Positions 36,154-44,142 of a DNA stretch of 64,000 bases are shown in pieces; the stretch's first letter is position 1; the number at the start of each line of letters is the position of its first letter. Source of the DNA: Manganitrophus sp963718695 (lineage in GTDB: Bacteria; Nitrospirota; Nitrospiria; SBBL01; Manganitrophaceae). The stretch spans positions 434,001 to 498,000 of the forward strand of contig OY970371.1 of the NCBI GenBank assembly GCA_963718695.1. Reading direction: 5' to 3'. A program made the position numbers and the translations under genes. Under the pieces are notes generated by a model. The model was not told where the DNA came from. It was given only the letters and a program-made list of their open reading frames with translations, and did not search any database.

Positions 36154-37021
36154 ACTCCTTTCGAAGGGCGGCGATAAACTGGTCCGAGAATCGCTCTTCC
36201 TGGCGGGACTGAAAACGGCGGAAAAGGGAGGCCGCGATCGCCGGAACGGGGACCGCCCGCTCGACCGCTTCCAGCACGGTCCAGCGCCCCTCGCCGGAAT
36301 CGTCGACGTAGCCTTTCACACCGGCCAGCGTCGGATCTTTTGCAAAGGCCTCCTCGGCCAGTTCCAGCAGCCAGGAGCGGACGACGCTCCCCTGGTTCCA
36401 GAGGTGGGAGATCTGGTTCAGGTCGAACTTGAAGGGAGAGGCTTTCAACAGCTCGAATCCCTCGCCATAGGCCTCGAGCATTGCATACTCGATTCCATTG
36501 TGGACCATCTTGGCATAATGCCCGGCGCCACTCCCGCCGCAGTAGAGATAGCCGTCTTTGGGGGCCAGGGTCTTGAAGAAAGGCTCCAGTTTTTTGAAAC
36601 TCGCCTCTTCTCCACCGATCATCATGCAGTAGCCGGCCGACAACCCCCAGATCCCGCCGCTCGTTCCGACGTTGAGAAAAGAGATCCCTTTTTCCCGAAG
36701 CATCTCCGCCCGCTTGATCGCATCTTTGTAATACGAATTTCCGCCGTCGATCAGGATGTCCCCGGCCGAAAGGTGGGGAAGCAGCGCATTGATCGTCTCG
36801 GTGACCGGCTCGCCGGCCGGCACCATGATCCAGATCGCCCGCGGCGTCGAGAGTTTTTCGAGGAAGCCGGTCAGGGTGGCCGCGCCGGCCGCTCCCAGGC
36901 GGGTGATCCGTTCGACCGCTTCGGGATTTTGATCATACCCGGCGACCGCATGGCCTCCCTCTAGGAGCCGCTGGACCATGTTGGCCCCCATCCGTCCGAG
37001 TCCGATAAATCCGAGCTGCAT
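36122..37021 (-). CDS. gnd: Decarboxylating 6-phosphogluconate dehydrogenase, short form
   Basis: Oxidatively decarboxylates 6-phosphogluconate to ribulose 5-phosphate. At 299 residues this is the short GndA/YqeC-like type, which lacks the long C-terminal helical tail of the 470-residue enzyme and is often NAD-preferring. MQLGFIGLGRMGANMVQRL starts at ATG 37021. GGNSYYKDAIKR and the catalytic Lys/His region HYAKMVHNGIEYAMLEAYGEGF are clear. The upstream in-frame extension to 37087 runs through the palindromic repeat and is rejected. Confidence 0.95.
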   Translation of the reverse strand: MQLGFIGLGRMGANMVQRLLEGGHAVAGYDQNPEAVERITRLGAAGAATLTGFLEKLSTPRAIWIMVPAGEPVTETINALLPHLSAGDILIDGGNSYYKDAIKRAEMLREKGISFLNVGTSGGIWGLSAGYCMMIGGEEASFKKLEPFFKTLAPKDGYLYCGGSGAGHYAKMVHNGIEYAMLEAYGEGFELLKASPFKFDLNQISHLWNQGSVVRSWLLELAEEAFAKDPTLAGVKGYVDDSGEGRWTVLEAVERAVPVPAIAASLFRRFQSRQEERFSDQFIAALRKEFGGHATRSKK

Positions 37022-37040
37022 TGGTTTTTCTCCTATTCTA

Positions 37041-37105
37041 TGTGGGGCCGGCGCTGGAGGCAGCCTGTTGGTTTTAGATATTCTCACCAGACGGGCTGCC
37101 CCACG
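37041..37105 (+). repeat. Palindromic intergenic repeat, copy 2
   Basis: Begins TGTGGGGCCGGCGCTGGAGG and ends GGGCTGCCCCACG; the two ends are complementary. It sits in the tal-gnd intergenic gap, directly in tandem with copy 3, with only nine bases between. Confidence 0.85.
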
Positions 37106-37114
37106 TCTATTCTA

Positions 37115-37181
37115 TGTGGGGCCGGCGCTGGAAGAAGCCGGTTGATTTTAGATACTCACCTTCGGTGCGCCATGCCCCACA
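37115..37181 (+). repeat. Palindromic intergenic repeat, copy 3
   Basis: The best-formed copy. TGTGGGGC (37115-37122) pairs with GCCCCACA (37174-37181), and GGCGC pairs with GCGCC just inside. The centre is TTGATTTTAGATACTCACC. It ends seven bases before the tal stop codon. Confidence 0.87.
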
Positions 37182-37187
37182 CCCGTT

Positions 37188-38330
37188 TCACGCGATCTTC
37201 TTGGCCTGCATGCTCCGTCGCTTTTCGGCGAGGCGGGCGGTCAACTTTTCGAATGAGTCCGAGAAAGATTTCACCCCTTCTTCCTCGATCTGCCGGGTGA
37301 TCTGTTGAAGGTCGATCCCGAGCGCCTCGAGCTTTTGAAGGGCGGCGCGGGCCTCGTCGAGATTTTCCTCCAGGCTCGGCCGGACTTTGCCATGATCTTT
37401 GAACGCCGCGAGGGTCGCCGGCGGAACGGTATTCACCGTATCCGGTCCGATCAACTCCTCGACATAGAGAAGATCCGAATAGTTTGGATTTTTCGTCCCG
37501 GTGCTTCCCCATAAAACGCGCTGGAGTGAGACGCCCTGCTTCTCAAGCGCCATAAAGTCTGTTCCTTGAAAAATCTCTTTATACTTCTGATAAATCAATT
37601 TGGCATTGGCGATGCCGGCCTTGCCGAGGAGAGCCGTTAATTCTTCTTTTTCCGCTTCGGTTCCGGCCGCCTGAATGCGGGCTTCCAGCAGCCGGTCGAT
37701 GGCGGTGTCGATCCGGCTGACAAAAACAGACGCGACCGAGCGGACCGAGCCGACCGGCAGGCCCTTCTCAAGACGGCGTTGTATCCCGGCAAGGTAAGCG
37801 CGCGCGACCGCCTCGTACCGCTCCTGTGAAAAGATGAGGGTCACGTTGATCGAAATTCCCGCCGCGGTCGAGGCCTCGATCGCCGGCAGTCCTTCCTTCG
37901 TCGCCGGGATTTTGATCATGACATTGTCCCGGTTAAGCTGCGGATGGAGCGCTTTGACCGTTTCGATGGTTTCATCCGTCAGGTAGGCCAGACCCGGCGA
38001 CACCTCGATCGAGACAAATCCGTCTCCGCCGTTCGTTCGCTCATAGACCGGCCTGAAGAGATCGGCCGCCATCTGGATGTCTTTGATGATCAGCGCATCG
38101 ATCATCTCCGGAACCTCTCTTCCCTCGGAGATCAACCGGCGGATCTCGTCGTCGTAGTCGGCGCTTCCGCCGATCGCCTTCTCGAAGATCGTCGGATTGG
38201 AGGTGACCCCCGTCAGCCCTTCGTCGATCAGCGCCTGAAGGTCTCCGGAGGTGATCAGCCTCTGGTTGATGTTGTCCAGCCAAAGGCTCTGGCCGGCACT
38301 CTGTAATTCTTTTATCGGATTCGTTTTCAT
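37188..38330 (-). CDS. tal: Transaldolase
   Basis: Transfers a dihydroxyacetone unit between sedoheptulose 7-phosphate and glyceraldehyde 3-phosphate. The 380-residue length matches the long bacterial transaldolases found in actinobacteria and cyanobacteria. The opening SLWLDNINQRLITSGDLQ, the substrate Asp region GVTSNPTIFEKAI, and the Schiff-base Lys in VMIKIPATKEGLPAI are all present. It lies between tkt and gnd on the minus strand, flanked on both sides by copies of the palindromic repeat, which will form hairpins in the operon mRNA. Confidence 0.94.
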   Translation of the reverse strand: MKTNPIKELQSAGQSLWLDNINQRLITSGDLQALIDEGLTGVTSNPTIFEKAIGGSADYDDEIRRLISEGREVPEMIDALIIKDIQMAADLFRPVYERTNGGDGFVSIEVSPGLAYLTDETIETVKALHPQLNRDNVMIKIPATKEGLPAIEASTAAGISINVTLIFSQERYEAVARAYLAGIQRRLEKGLPVGSVRSVASVFVSRIDTAIDRLLEARIQAAGTEAEKEELTALLGKAGIANAKLIYQKYKEIFQGTDFMALEKQGVSLQRVLWGSTGTKNPNYSDLLYVEELIGPDTVNTVPPATLAAFKDHGKVRPSLEENLDEARAALQKLEALGIDLQQITRQIEEEGVKSFSDSFEKLTARLAEKRRSMQAKKIA

Positions 38331-38348
38331 GATTTCTCTCCTATCGTA

Positions 38349-38415
38349 TGTGGGGCCGGCGCTGGAGGCAGCCTGTTCATTTCAGAGATTCACACCAGGT
38401 GCGCCATGCCCCACA
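38349..38415 (+). repeat. Palindromic intergenic repeat, copy 4
   Basis: TGTGGGGCCGGCGCTGGAGG to GCGCCATGCCCCACA, nearly the same length and ends as copy 3. It occupies most of the tkt-tal gap. Confidence 0.87.
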
Positions 38416-38433
38416 TCCGGCCACGCCGGCGGA

Positions 38434-40449
38434 TTACTTCTTCAAAATCCGCCTTGCATGGGCCACCACGTTCTCGACCGTGAATCCCAGTCCTTTCATC
38501 GCCACCTCGCCCGGAGCGGAGACGCCGAACCGGTCGAGACCGATTGCCGCCCCCTTCCAGCCGACATACCGCTCCCAGCCGAAGGTCGACGCCGCCTCGA
38601 TGGAGATTCGGGCCGTGACTTCGGGAGGGAAGACCGAACGGCGATACTCCGCCGGCTGCTTTTCGAACAGCTCCCAGCTCGGCATGTTGACGATCCGGAC
38701 GGCGATCCCTTCCTTCTCGAGGGCCTCCCCCGCCTGAAGCGCCAGGTGGACTTCGGAGCCGGTTGCAATCAGGATCAACGCCGGAGATTTGCCTTGCGTC
38801 TCGGTGAGGACATACGCCCCCTTCGCCAGCTGATCGGCCGGGGCAAGCCGGCTTCGATCGAGGACCGGGACCTTCTGCCGGGTCAGGATGAGCGCGACCG
38901 GACTCTTCTGCCGCTCGACCGCAAGGCGCCACGCCACGGCCGTCTCCGTCGCGTCGGCGGGACGGAGGACGGTCATGTTCGGGATCGCCCGCAAGCCGGC
39001 CAGCTGCTCGACCGGCTGATGGGTCGGGCCGTCCTCTCCCAGCCCGATGCTGTCGTGGGTGAAGATATAGATCACCGGCAGCTCCATCAGCGCCGCCAGG
39101 CGGATCGATCCTCTCATATAATCGGAGAAGATCAGAAAGGTCCCGCCGAATTGGATCAGCCCGCCATGGAGCGCCATCCCGTTGAGCGCCCCTCCCATCG
39201 CATGCTCCCGCACGCCGAAGTGGAGGACCCGGCCGCCATACTGCCCCGCCAGAAAATCGCCCATCCCTTTCTGGGTGGTGTCGTTGGAGGGGGCGAGGTC
39301 GGCCGAGCCGCCGATCAGGTTCGGGAGCTTGGGAGCGGCCAGGTTCAGGACCTCTCCGAACGCCCGCCGGGTCGCGACCTCTCCCTTCGGCTGATATTTT
39401 TTCATCTCCGTGTCCCATCCCTCCGGGAGCTTTCCATCGACCCCGCGCCGCCACGCCTCTGCCAGATCCGGGTAAGCGGCCGCGTACGCTTCGAACCGCT
39501 TCTGCCAATCGGCTTCCAGCCGCGCTCCTTTTTCGATCGTTTTACGATAGTGCGTCAGCGCGGCATCCGGAACATGGAAATCGGGCTCGAGCGGCCAGCC
39601 GAGGTTCTGCTTCGTCAGCTTGACCTCTTCTTTGCCGAGCGGCTCGCCGTGCGCCTGGGCGCTGTCTTGTCGGTTCGGGCTCCCATAGCCGATGTGGGTC
39701 CGGACGATGATCAGGGTGGGGCGCGCCGTCTCCGCCTGCGCGGCCTGGATCGCCTCCGACATCGCCTTGAGATCGTTCCCGTCCGCAAGCGGCCCGATCA
39801 CGTTCCACCCGTAGGCTTCGAAGCGCTTTCTCACATCTTCCCGGAAGGCGAGGTCGGTGCTCCCTTCGATGGTGATCCGGTTGTCGTCGTAGAAGCAGAT
39901 CAGTTTTCCGAGCTGAAGATGTCCGGCGAGCGACGCGGCCTCCGACGCGACCCCTTCCATCAGATCGCCGTCGCTGGCAATGACATAGGTGTGATGGTCG
40001 ACGATCGAGTGGCCCGGGCGATTGAAGCGCTCCGCCAAGAATCGCTCGGCGATCGCCATTCCGACCCCATTGGAAAACCCCTGGCCGAGCGGCCCGGTCG
40101 TCGTCTCGACCCCCAGCGTATGGCCCCGCTCCGGATGGCCGGGGGTCTTGCTCTCCCACTGCCGAAACGCCTTGATGTCATCGAGCGACAGATCGTAGCC
40201 GGTCAAATAGAGAAGACTGTAGAGGAGCATCGAGGCATGCCCCGCCGAGAGGATAAACCGGTCCCGGTCGGGCCAATGCGGGTCTTTGGGGTTGTGTTTT
40301 AAGAACTCGGTCCAAAGAAGATAGCCGAGCGGCGCGAGCCCCATCGGGGTGCCGGGGTGCCCTGAGTTGGCTTTCTGGACGGCGTCGGCGGACAACATCC
40401 GAATGGTATTGATGGACAGCTGATCAAGCGATTGATCTCCTCGATTCAT
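38434..40449 (-). CDS. tkt: Transketolase
   Basis: Thiamine-diphosphate enzyme that moves two-carbon units in the pentose phosphate or Calvin cycle. The start at ATG 40449 follows GGAGGAAGA, giving 671 residues, which is usual. N-terminal signatures are SGHPGTPMGLAPLGYLLW and the TPP-binding GDGDLMEG-like DGDLMEGVASEAASLAGH. The middle domain includes GLGEDGPTHQPVEQLAGLRAIP. It is the first gene of the minus-strand pentose phosphate operon tkt-tal-gnd-zwf-pgl-rpiB-flavin reductase. No Calvin-cycle-specific genes (prk, rbcL) are nearby, so a heterotrophic-type or NADPH-producing role is likely. Confidence 0.96.
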   Translation of the reverse strand: MNRGDQSLDQLSINTIRMLSADAVQKANSGHPGTPMGLAPLGYLLWTEFLKHNPKDPHWPDRDRFILSAGHASMLLYSLLYLTGYDLSLDDIKAFRQWESKTPGHPERGHTLGVETTTGPLGQGFSNGVGMAIAERFLAERFNRPGHSIVDHHTYVIASDGDLMEGVASEAASLAGHLQLGKLICFYDDNRITIEGSTDLAFREDVRKRFEAYGWNVIGPLADGNDLKAMSEAIQAAQAETARPTLIIVRTHIGYGSPNRQDSAQAHGEPLGKEEVKLTKQNLGWPLEPDFHVPDAALTHYRKTIEKGARLEADWQKRFEAYAAAYPDLAEAWRRGVDGKLPEGWDTEMKKYQPKGEVATRRAFGEVLNLAAPKLPNLIGGSADLAPSNDTTQKGMGDFLAGQYGGRVLHFGVREHAMGGALNGMALHGGLIQFGGTFLIFSDYMRGSIRLAALMELPVIYIFTHDSIGLGEDGPTHQPVEQLAGLRAIPNMTVLRPADATETAVAWRLAVERQKSPVALILTRQKVPVLDRSRLAPADQLAKGAYVLTETQGKSPALILIATGSEVHLALQAGEALEKEGIAVRIVNMPSWELFEKQPAEYRRSVFPPEVTARISIEAASTFGWERYVGWKGAAIGLDRFGVSAPGEVAMKGLGFTVENVVAHARRILKK

Positions 40450-41065
40450 TCTTCCTCCAACTTGAATTGATCCGGTCAGGTTTGATTTTCTCCTTAGTTT
40501 ATTCGTTTGGCTTAACGATCTCCACCGAAAAATCGTTGCCTTCCCAGTGATCTTCTTTATAACCCGTAATCGGGGCACGCTGCTGTCGATATCGATAATA
40601 GATCTCCACACCCATTGCTGATACTCATCTTATTGGTTATTCAAAGATAAATTATATTAGCAGCAATGAATAGGCTCTGTCGAATTGCGATCGCCTGTTC
40701 CCATGACGACATCGGTCGGGCTACTTTAGAAGCATCTTGAAATTGGAAGAAGGTGAGGAGAGAGAATTAAAAGAATAATCAGAGGGGCAGATGGGGCGGG
40801 ATGAACCGACAGGCTCCGGGAAGATGATGCAGACTCGTCCCACAAAAGATTAGATGACAGGTCTTCATTGATTGGGTGTTTTTGAGAAGCAGGGGTGATG
40901 AAAGGGGAATGCCCGGAGCCCAGCAATCCTGGAGCCGGCTGGAAGATGAAGGTGAGATTCTGTCAACTCGCCCCGGAGCGCGCCCAGGCGGCGTAACTGG
41001 GCGGACTCAAGCGTGCGGCAAGACCTCAAAGTGGACCAGGTGGATCGGGATGGAAAGAAAAGGGG
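40450..41065. other. Non-coding gap between the tkt promoter and tRNA-Gln
   Basis: About 615 bp. The tkt ribosome binding site is at the left edge. The rest has no supported gene. Open frames near the right edge are shadows of the tRNA. Confidence 0.5.
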
Positions 41066-41139
41066 TGGCTGGGGGACGAGGATTCGAACCTCGGTAAGCA
41101 GAGTCAGAGTCTGCTGTCCTGCCGCTAGACGATCCCCCA
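41066..41139 (-). tRNA. tRNA-Gln (anticodon CUG)
   Basis: On the minus strand the sequence folds as a tRNA. The acceptor stem is TGGGGGA/TCCCCCA. The D-arm is TAGCGGCAGGACA-like, and the anticodon stem GCAGA/TCTGC closes the loop CTCTGAC, giving CUG. The T-arm is CGAGG TTCGAAT CCTCG. The 3' CCA is encoded (41066-41068). It lies on the same strand as and downstream of gltX, separated by an IS element. Confidence 0.96.
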
Positions 41140-41191
41140 ATGAAAAGGTAAGAGCAGAAAAGAATTTAACCGGAAAGGGCTTGCGCTGTCA

Positions 41192-41208
41192 AGCAACTTA
41201 ATTTGACA
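41192..41208 (+). repeat. 17-bp direct repeat, left flank of the IS1202-type element
   Basis: AGCAACTTAATTTGACA occurs here and at 42626-42642, directly abutting both ends of the insertion. It is best read as a target-site duplication. Confidence 0.8.
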
Positions 41209-42625
41209 TGTCAAGCCAAAGTAGAAATGTCCTAATCCTACCAAGATAGAAATGTCCGGTTTTAGGATAACGAAGCGCAGGGCTCTTTTTTCTTTCGCAA
41301 CCAAGGATGTTTTTTCCAAGGGTGCTGCGGTGATGGTTTGGTTCTGGGCCTCTGCGAGGGTGACTTTGGTGTTTCGTGGGCCCTCAGCGGCCGGGTGGTA
41401 ATCTGCCGATACCCAAGCGGCTGTCCCTGATGAGTGATCCGCATGGTGCCGTCGAGTTGCTCCTCGACCGTCACCTGGTGCGCCCGCAGATTGTCTTCGA
41501 TCTGGTAGAGCTTTCGGTCATGGGCCACGGTAAAGTCACGGCGCAATGCACGCTCTGTCTTGATGCATAAGATGCGATCCAGTGCGCGCAGACCCGGACT
41601 GGACCGGTGCAGGTTGGCCCCTTCGACTGTTCTGACTGAGAACCGTCGGTTGTAGATCGGCAGATACCCCAAAAGAAACCGGTTCGCCGCCTCGATGCTT
41701 GAGATCCCGGCCAGGCGCATCTCTTTCACCAACCGATCTTGAAACGTCTTAAACAGCCGCTCAACCCTCCCTTTGGCCTGCGGGGAATGCGCGTGGATCA
41801 TCTGCACCCCAAGCTCACCGAGCGCACGCTCAAACTGGCTCTCTGGCGTCCGACCTTCCAACTGCTCGCTGAGGGTCGCTTTAGCCGGAGATTTGTAGGT
41901 CGTGTGCTTGTCTGCATAGACGGCCAGCGGAATGCCATAGCGCTTCACATACCCCTTAAAGCTGTCCATCGCCGGGATCGTTCCTTCATATTCGTAGAAT
42001 TGCGCCTGCACGCGACTGCTCGCATCGTCGATGTAGGCCATCAAGACGCATTTCGGCCCCCGCCCTTCAAACCAGCGGTGATGTGACCCGTCCATCTGGA
42101 TCAGCTCTCCCATATACGATCTTCTCTGCCGCCACGCCCGATGCGGACGCGCTCGCCGCCTAAAATGATCGATCCCTTCGGCCAGCAGCCATTGGCGTAG
42201 CGTCTCATCACTGACCGCAATCTGATCTCGCTCTAATAGCTTCTCCGCAGCCAGCGTCGGTCCAAAGTCAGCATACTGCCGCTTGTACAGTCGCAGGATC
42301 TCTGCCTTGCGCTTCGCTGCCAATCCCCGGTTCGATCCCTTGCCGCGCCCTCGATGCGCAATCCCCGCCTCTCCTTCCGCCCGTATCCGCCGGATGAGCC
42401 GACGCAGCTGCCTCTCTGACAATCCCAACGCCTCCCCAGCGGCCCGCTGTGTCATCTTCTTCTGCATCGCTTGCCTCACCACGCTCAGCCGCCTCAGCTC
42501 TTTGATACTCATCACCACCTTGTCCTCTCCGACCATCCCGCCTCTCCTCATTCGAGCAGGCAGTCTATCAGTTAAAGAGGACATTTCTACTTTGGCAGTT
42601 TAGGACATTATCTCTTTGGGATTAC
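41209..42625 (-). mobile_element. IS1202-type (formerly ISNCY) insertion sequence
   Basis: About 1.4 kb with one transposase gene. The left end (TGTCAAGCCAAAGTAGAAATG..) and the inverted right end (GTAATCCCAAAGAGATAATG..) align imperfectly. Each holds two internal repeats of CCAAAGTAGAAATGTCC-like sequence, probably transposase binding sites. A 17-bp direct repeat flanks the element. It is inserted across the last codons and downstream hairpin of gltX, with the gltX stop codon preserved in the duplicated target. Confidence 0.82.
41262..42536 (-). CDS. IS1202/ISNCY-family transposase
   Basis: A DDE integrase-type transposase of about 424 residues. The N-terminal helix-turn-helix (MTQRAAGEALGLSERQLRRLIRR) is followed by a second DNA-binding part. 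An rve core carries IQMDGSHHRWFEG (first Asp), MAYIDDASSR, YADKHTTYKS (second Asp) and HSPQAKGRVERLFKTFQDRL (catalytic Glu). The C-terminus is basic and proline-rich. I prefer ATG 42536, preceded by GAGGAGAGG, over the longer frame from 42584, which begins in the terminal repeat. The frame is intact. Confidence 0.88.
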   Translation of the reverse strand: MVGEDKVVMSIKELRRLSVVRQAMQKKMTQRAAGEALGLSERQLRRLIRRIRAEGEAGIAHRGRGKGSNRGLAAKRKAEILRLYKRQYADFGPTLAAEKLLERDQIAVSDETLRQWLLAEGIDHFRRRARPHRAWRQRRSYMGELIQMDGSHHRWFEGRGPKCVLMAYIDDASSRVQAQFYEYEGTIPAMDSFKGYVKRYGIPLAVYADKHTTYKSPAKATLSEQLEGRTPESQFERALGELGVQMIHAHSPQAKGRVERLFKTFQDRLVKEMRLAGISSIEAANRFLLGYLPIYNRRFSVRTVEGANLHRSSPGLRALDRILCIKTERALRRDFTVAHDRKLYQIEDNLRAHQVTVEEQLDGTMRITHQGQPLGYRQITTRPLRAHETPKSPSQRPRTKPSPQHPWKKHPWLRKKKEPCASLS

Positions 42626-42642
42626 AGCAACTTAATTTGACA
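42626..42642 (+). repeat. 17-bp direct repeat, right flank of the IS1202-type element
   Basis: Second copy of AGCAACTTAATTTGACA. On the minus strand it encodes the last codons and the stop of gltX. Confidence 0.8.
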
Positions 42643-44065
42643 GCGCCGGCGAAGAAGATGGCGTGATCTGCCGGTCTAGTCGTTTTAAGCTTTGCTCTTT
42701 TCCGAGAATGATCAGCACATCAAATATTCCGGGGCTGACTGTTTTCCCTGTAACAGCCGCTCGGATCGGCTGGGCGATCTGAGCCAGCTTCAGCCCAAGC
42801 GTCTCGCTGATTGATCGAAAAGCTTCTTCCAATGGCGCGTGCTCGAATGGCGTTTGGGTCAGCCGATCGCGAACCGCCTTCAGAATCGGCAGCGCCTCCG
42901 GCGTGAGAAGCTTTTGGGCTTTCTCATCCATGGCGATCTCATCCACAAAGAAATAGACCGCCGACTCCGCCATCTCCTTCAACGTCCGTGTGCGCTCGCG
43001 CAGCGCGACGACAATCCGCTCCAGCCGCGCCAGATCGACCGCACCGGCAGGGACGCCCAGCCGCTCGAGGTGCGGAAGCAGAAGCTGCGCGAGCCGGTTC
43101 GGATCGCCGGTCTTGATATAGTGGGCATTCAGCCAGATCAGCTTCTCGGGGTTGAAGACCGCGGCGGAGGCGCCGACCTGCTCGATCGAGAACTTTTCAA
43201 TCAGCTCCGGCAGGGAGAAGATCTCCTGATCTTTGTGGGACCAGCCGAGACGGACGAGGTAATTGACCATCGCCTCCGGAAGATATCCCTCTTCGCGATA
43301 CTGCTGGATGGCGGTGGCCCCATGCCGCTTGGAGAGGCGTGCTTTGTCCGGACCGAGGATCATCGAGACATGGCCGAAGCGCGGGAGGGGATAACCGAGC
43401 GCCTGATAAAGCTGAATCTGCCGCGGGGTATTGTTCAGATGGTCATCGCCCCGGATCACGTGGGAGATTTGCATGTCGACATCATCGACCACCACGCAGA
43501 AGTTGTAGGTCGGTGTTCCGTCCGAGCGGAGGATGATCAGATCGTCCACGGTGCTTGCGTCGAAAACAACCTTGCCCTTCACCAGATCGTCGATGACGAT
43601 CTCTCCCTCGGAAGAGGCCTGAAAGCGGATGGCGGCCTCCTTCCCTGGGATCGGCGCGGTCAGCAGGCGGCAGCGGCCGTCATAACGGGGGACCTTCCCT
43701 TGGGCCATCGCTTCTTTCCGTCGCGCGTCGAGCTCCTCGGCGGTGCAGTAGCAGCGGTAGGCCAGTCCGCGGTCGAGCAGCTCCTGAACCTTCTGTCGAT
43801 AGAGATCAAACCGGTCGGTCTGCCGGATCGGATCTTTGTCCGAGCCTTCCCATTTGTCCCAATCGAGTCCGAACCAGCGCATCCCGTCGATGATCGCCTC
43901 GATTGCTTCGTCGGTCGATCGAGAGCGGTCGGTATCTTCGATCCGGAGGAAGAATTTTCCGCCGTGATGCCGGGCAAAGAGCCAGTTGAAAAGAGCGGTC
44001 CGGGCCCCGCCGATATGAAGGTAGCCGGTGGGGCTGGGAGCGAAGCGGACACGAACGTCGGACAT
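42632..44065 (-). CDS. gltX: Glutamyl-tRNA synthetase
   Basis: Class I aminoacyl-tRNA synthetase that charges tRNA-Glu. Where GlnRS is absent it also charges tRNA-Gln for later amidation. The 477-residue protein has the HIGH motif variant YLHIGGARTALFNWLFA, the CYC..C zinc-like segment YRCYCTAEELDARR, and the KMSKS variant ARLSKRHGAT. The C-terminal helical anticodon-binding domain is complete to the SSSPALSN end. The IS insertion begins six bases after the stop codon, so coding capacity is preserved. A tRNA-Gln gene lies downstream on the same strand. Confidence 0.97.
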   Translation of the reverse strand: MSDVRVRFAPSPTGYLHIGGARTALFNWLFARHHGGKFFLRIEDTDRSRSTDEAIEAIIDGMRWFGLDWDKWEGSDKDPIRQTDRFDLYRQKVQELLDRGLAYRCYCTAEELDARRKEAMAQGKVPRYDGRCRLLTAPIPGKEAAIRFQASSEGEIVIDDLVKGKVVFDASTVDDLIILRSDGTPTYNFCVVVDDVDMQISHVIRGDDHLNNTPRQIQLYQALGYPLPRFGHVSMILGPDKARLSKRHGATAIQQYREEGYLPEAMVNYLVRLGWSHKDQEIFSLPELIEKFSIEQVGASAAVFNPEKLIWLNAHYIKTGDPNRLAQLLLPHLERLGVPAGAVDLARLERIVVALRERTRTLKEMAESAVYFFVDEIAMDEKAQKLLTPEALPILKAVRDRLTQTPFEHAPLEEAFRSISETLGLKLAQIAQPIRAAVTGKTVSPGIFDVLIILGKEQSLKRLDRQITPSSSPALSN

Positions 44066-44142
44066 ATCGAGCGATCTCCTTCTACAAACGTTGCGAAATT
44101 ATGGCATCTTCAATATTAAAAGTAAAGCTGTGGACGGTTGGG

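Noticed and set aside
34444..36177. A 577-codon plus-strand open frame opposite pgl and zwf
   Set aside because: Antisense to zwf, which carries all family motifs; no domain visible in the plus-strand frame.
38251..40302. A 683-codon plus-strand open frame across tal/tkt
   Set aside because: Entirely antisense to transketolase with its clear motifs; composition is Arg/Pro/Asp-rich as expected for a shadow frame.
40865..41140. Minus-strand open frame over the tRNA-Gln gene
   Set aside because: Overlaps the whole tRNA; translated tRNA sequence is a common false ORF.
42839..44119. A 426-codon plus-strand open frame opposite gltX
   Set aside because: Antisense shadow of gltX with no recognisable motif.
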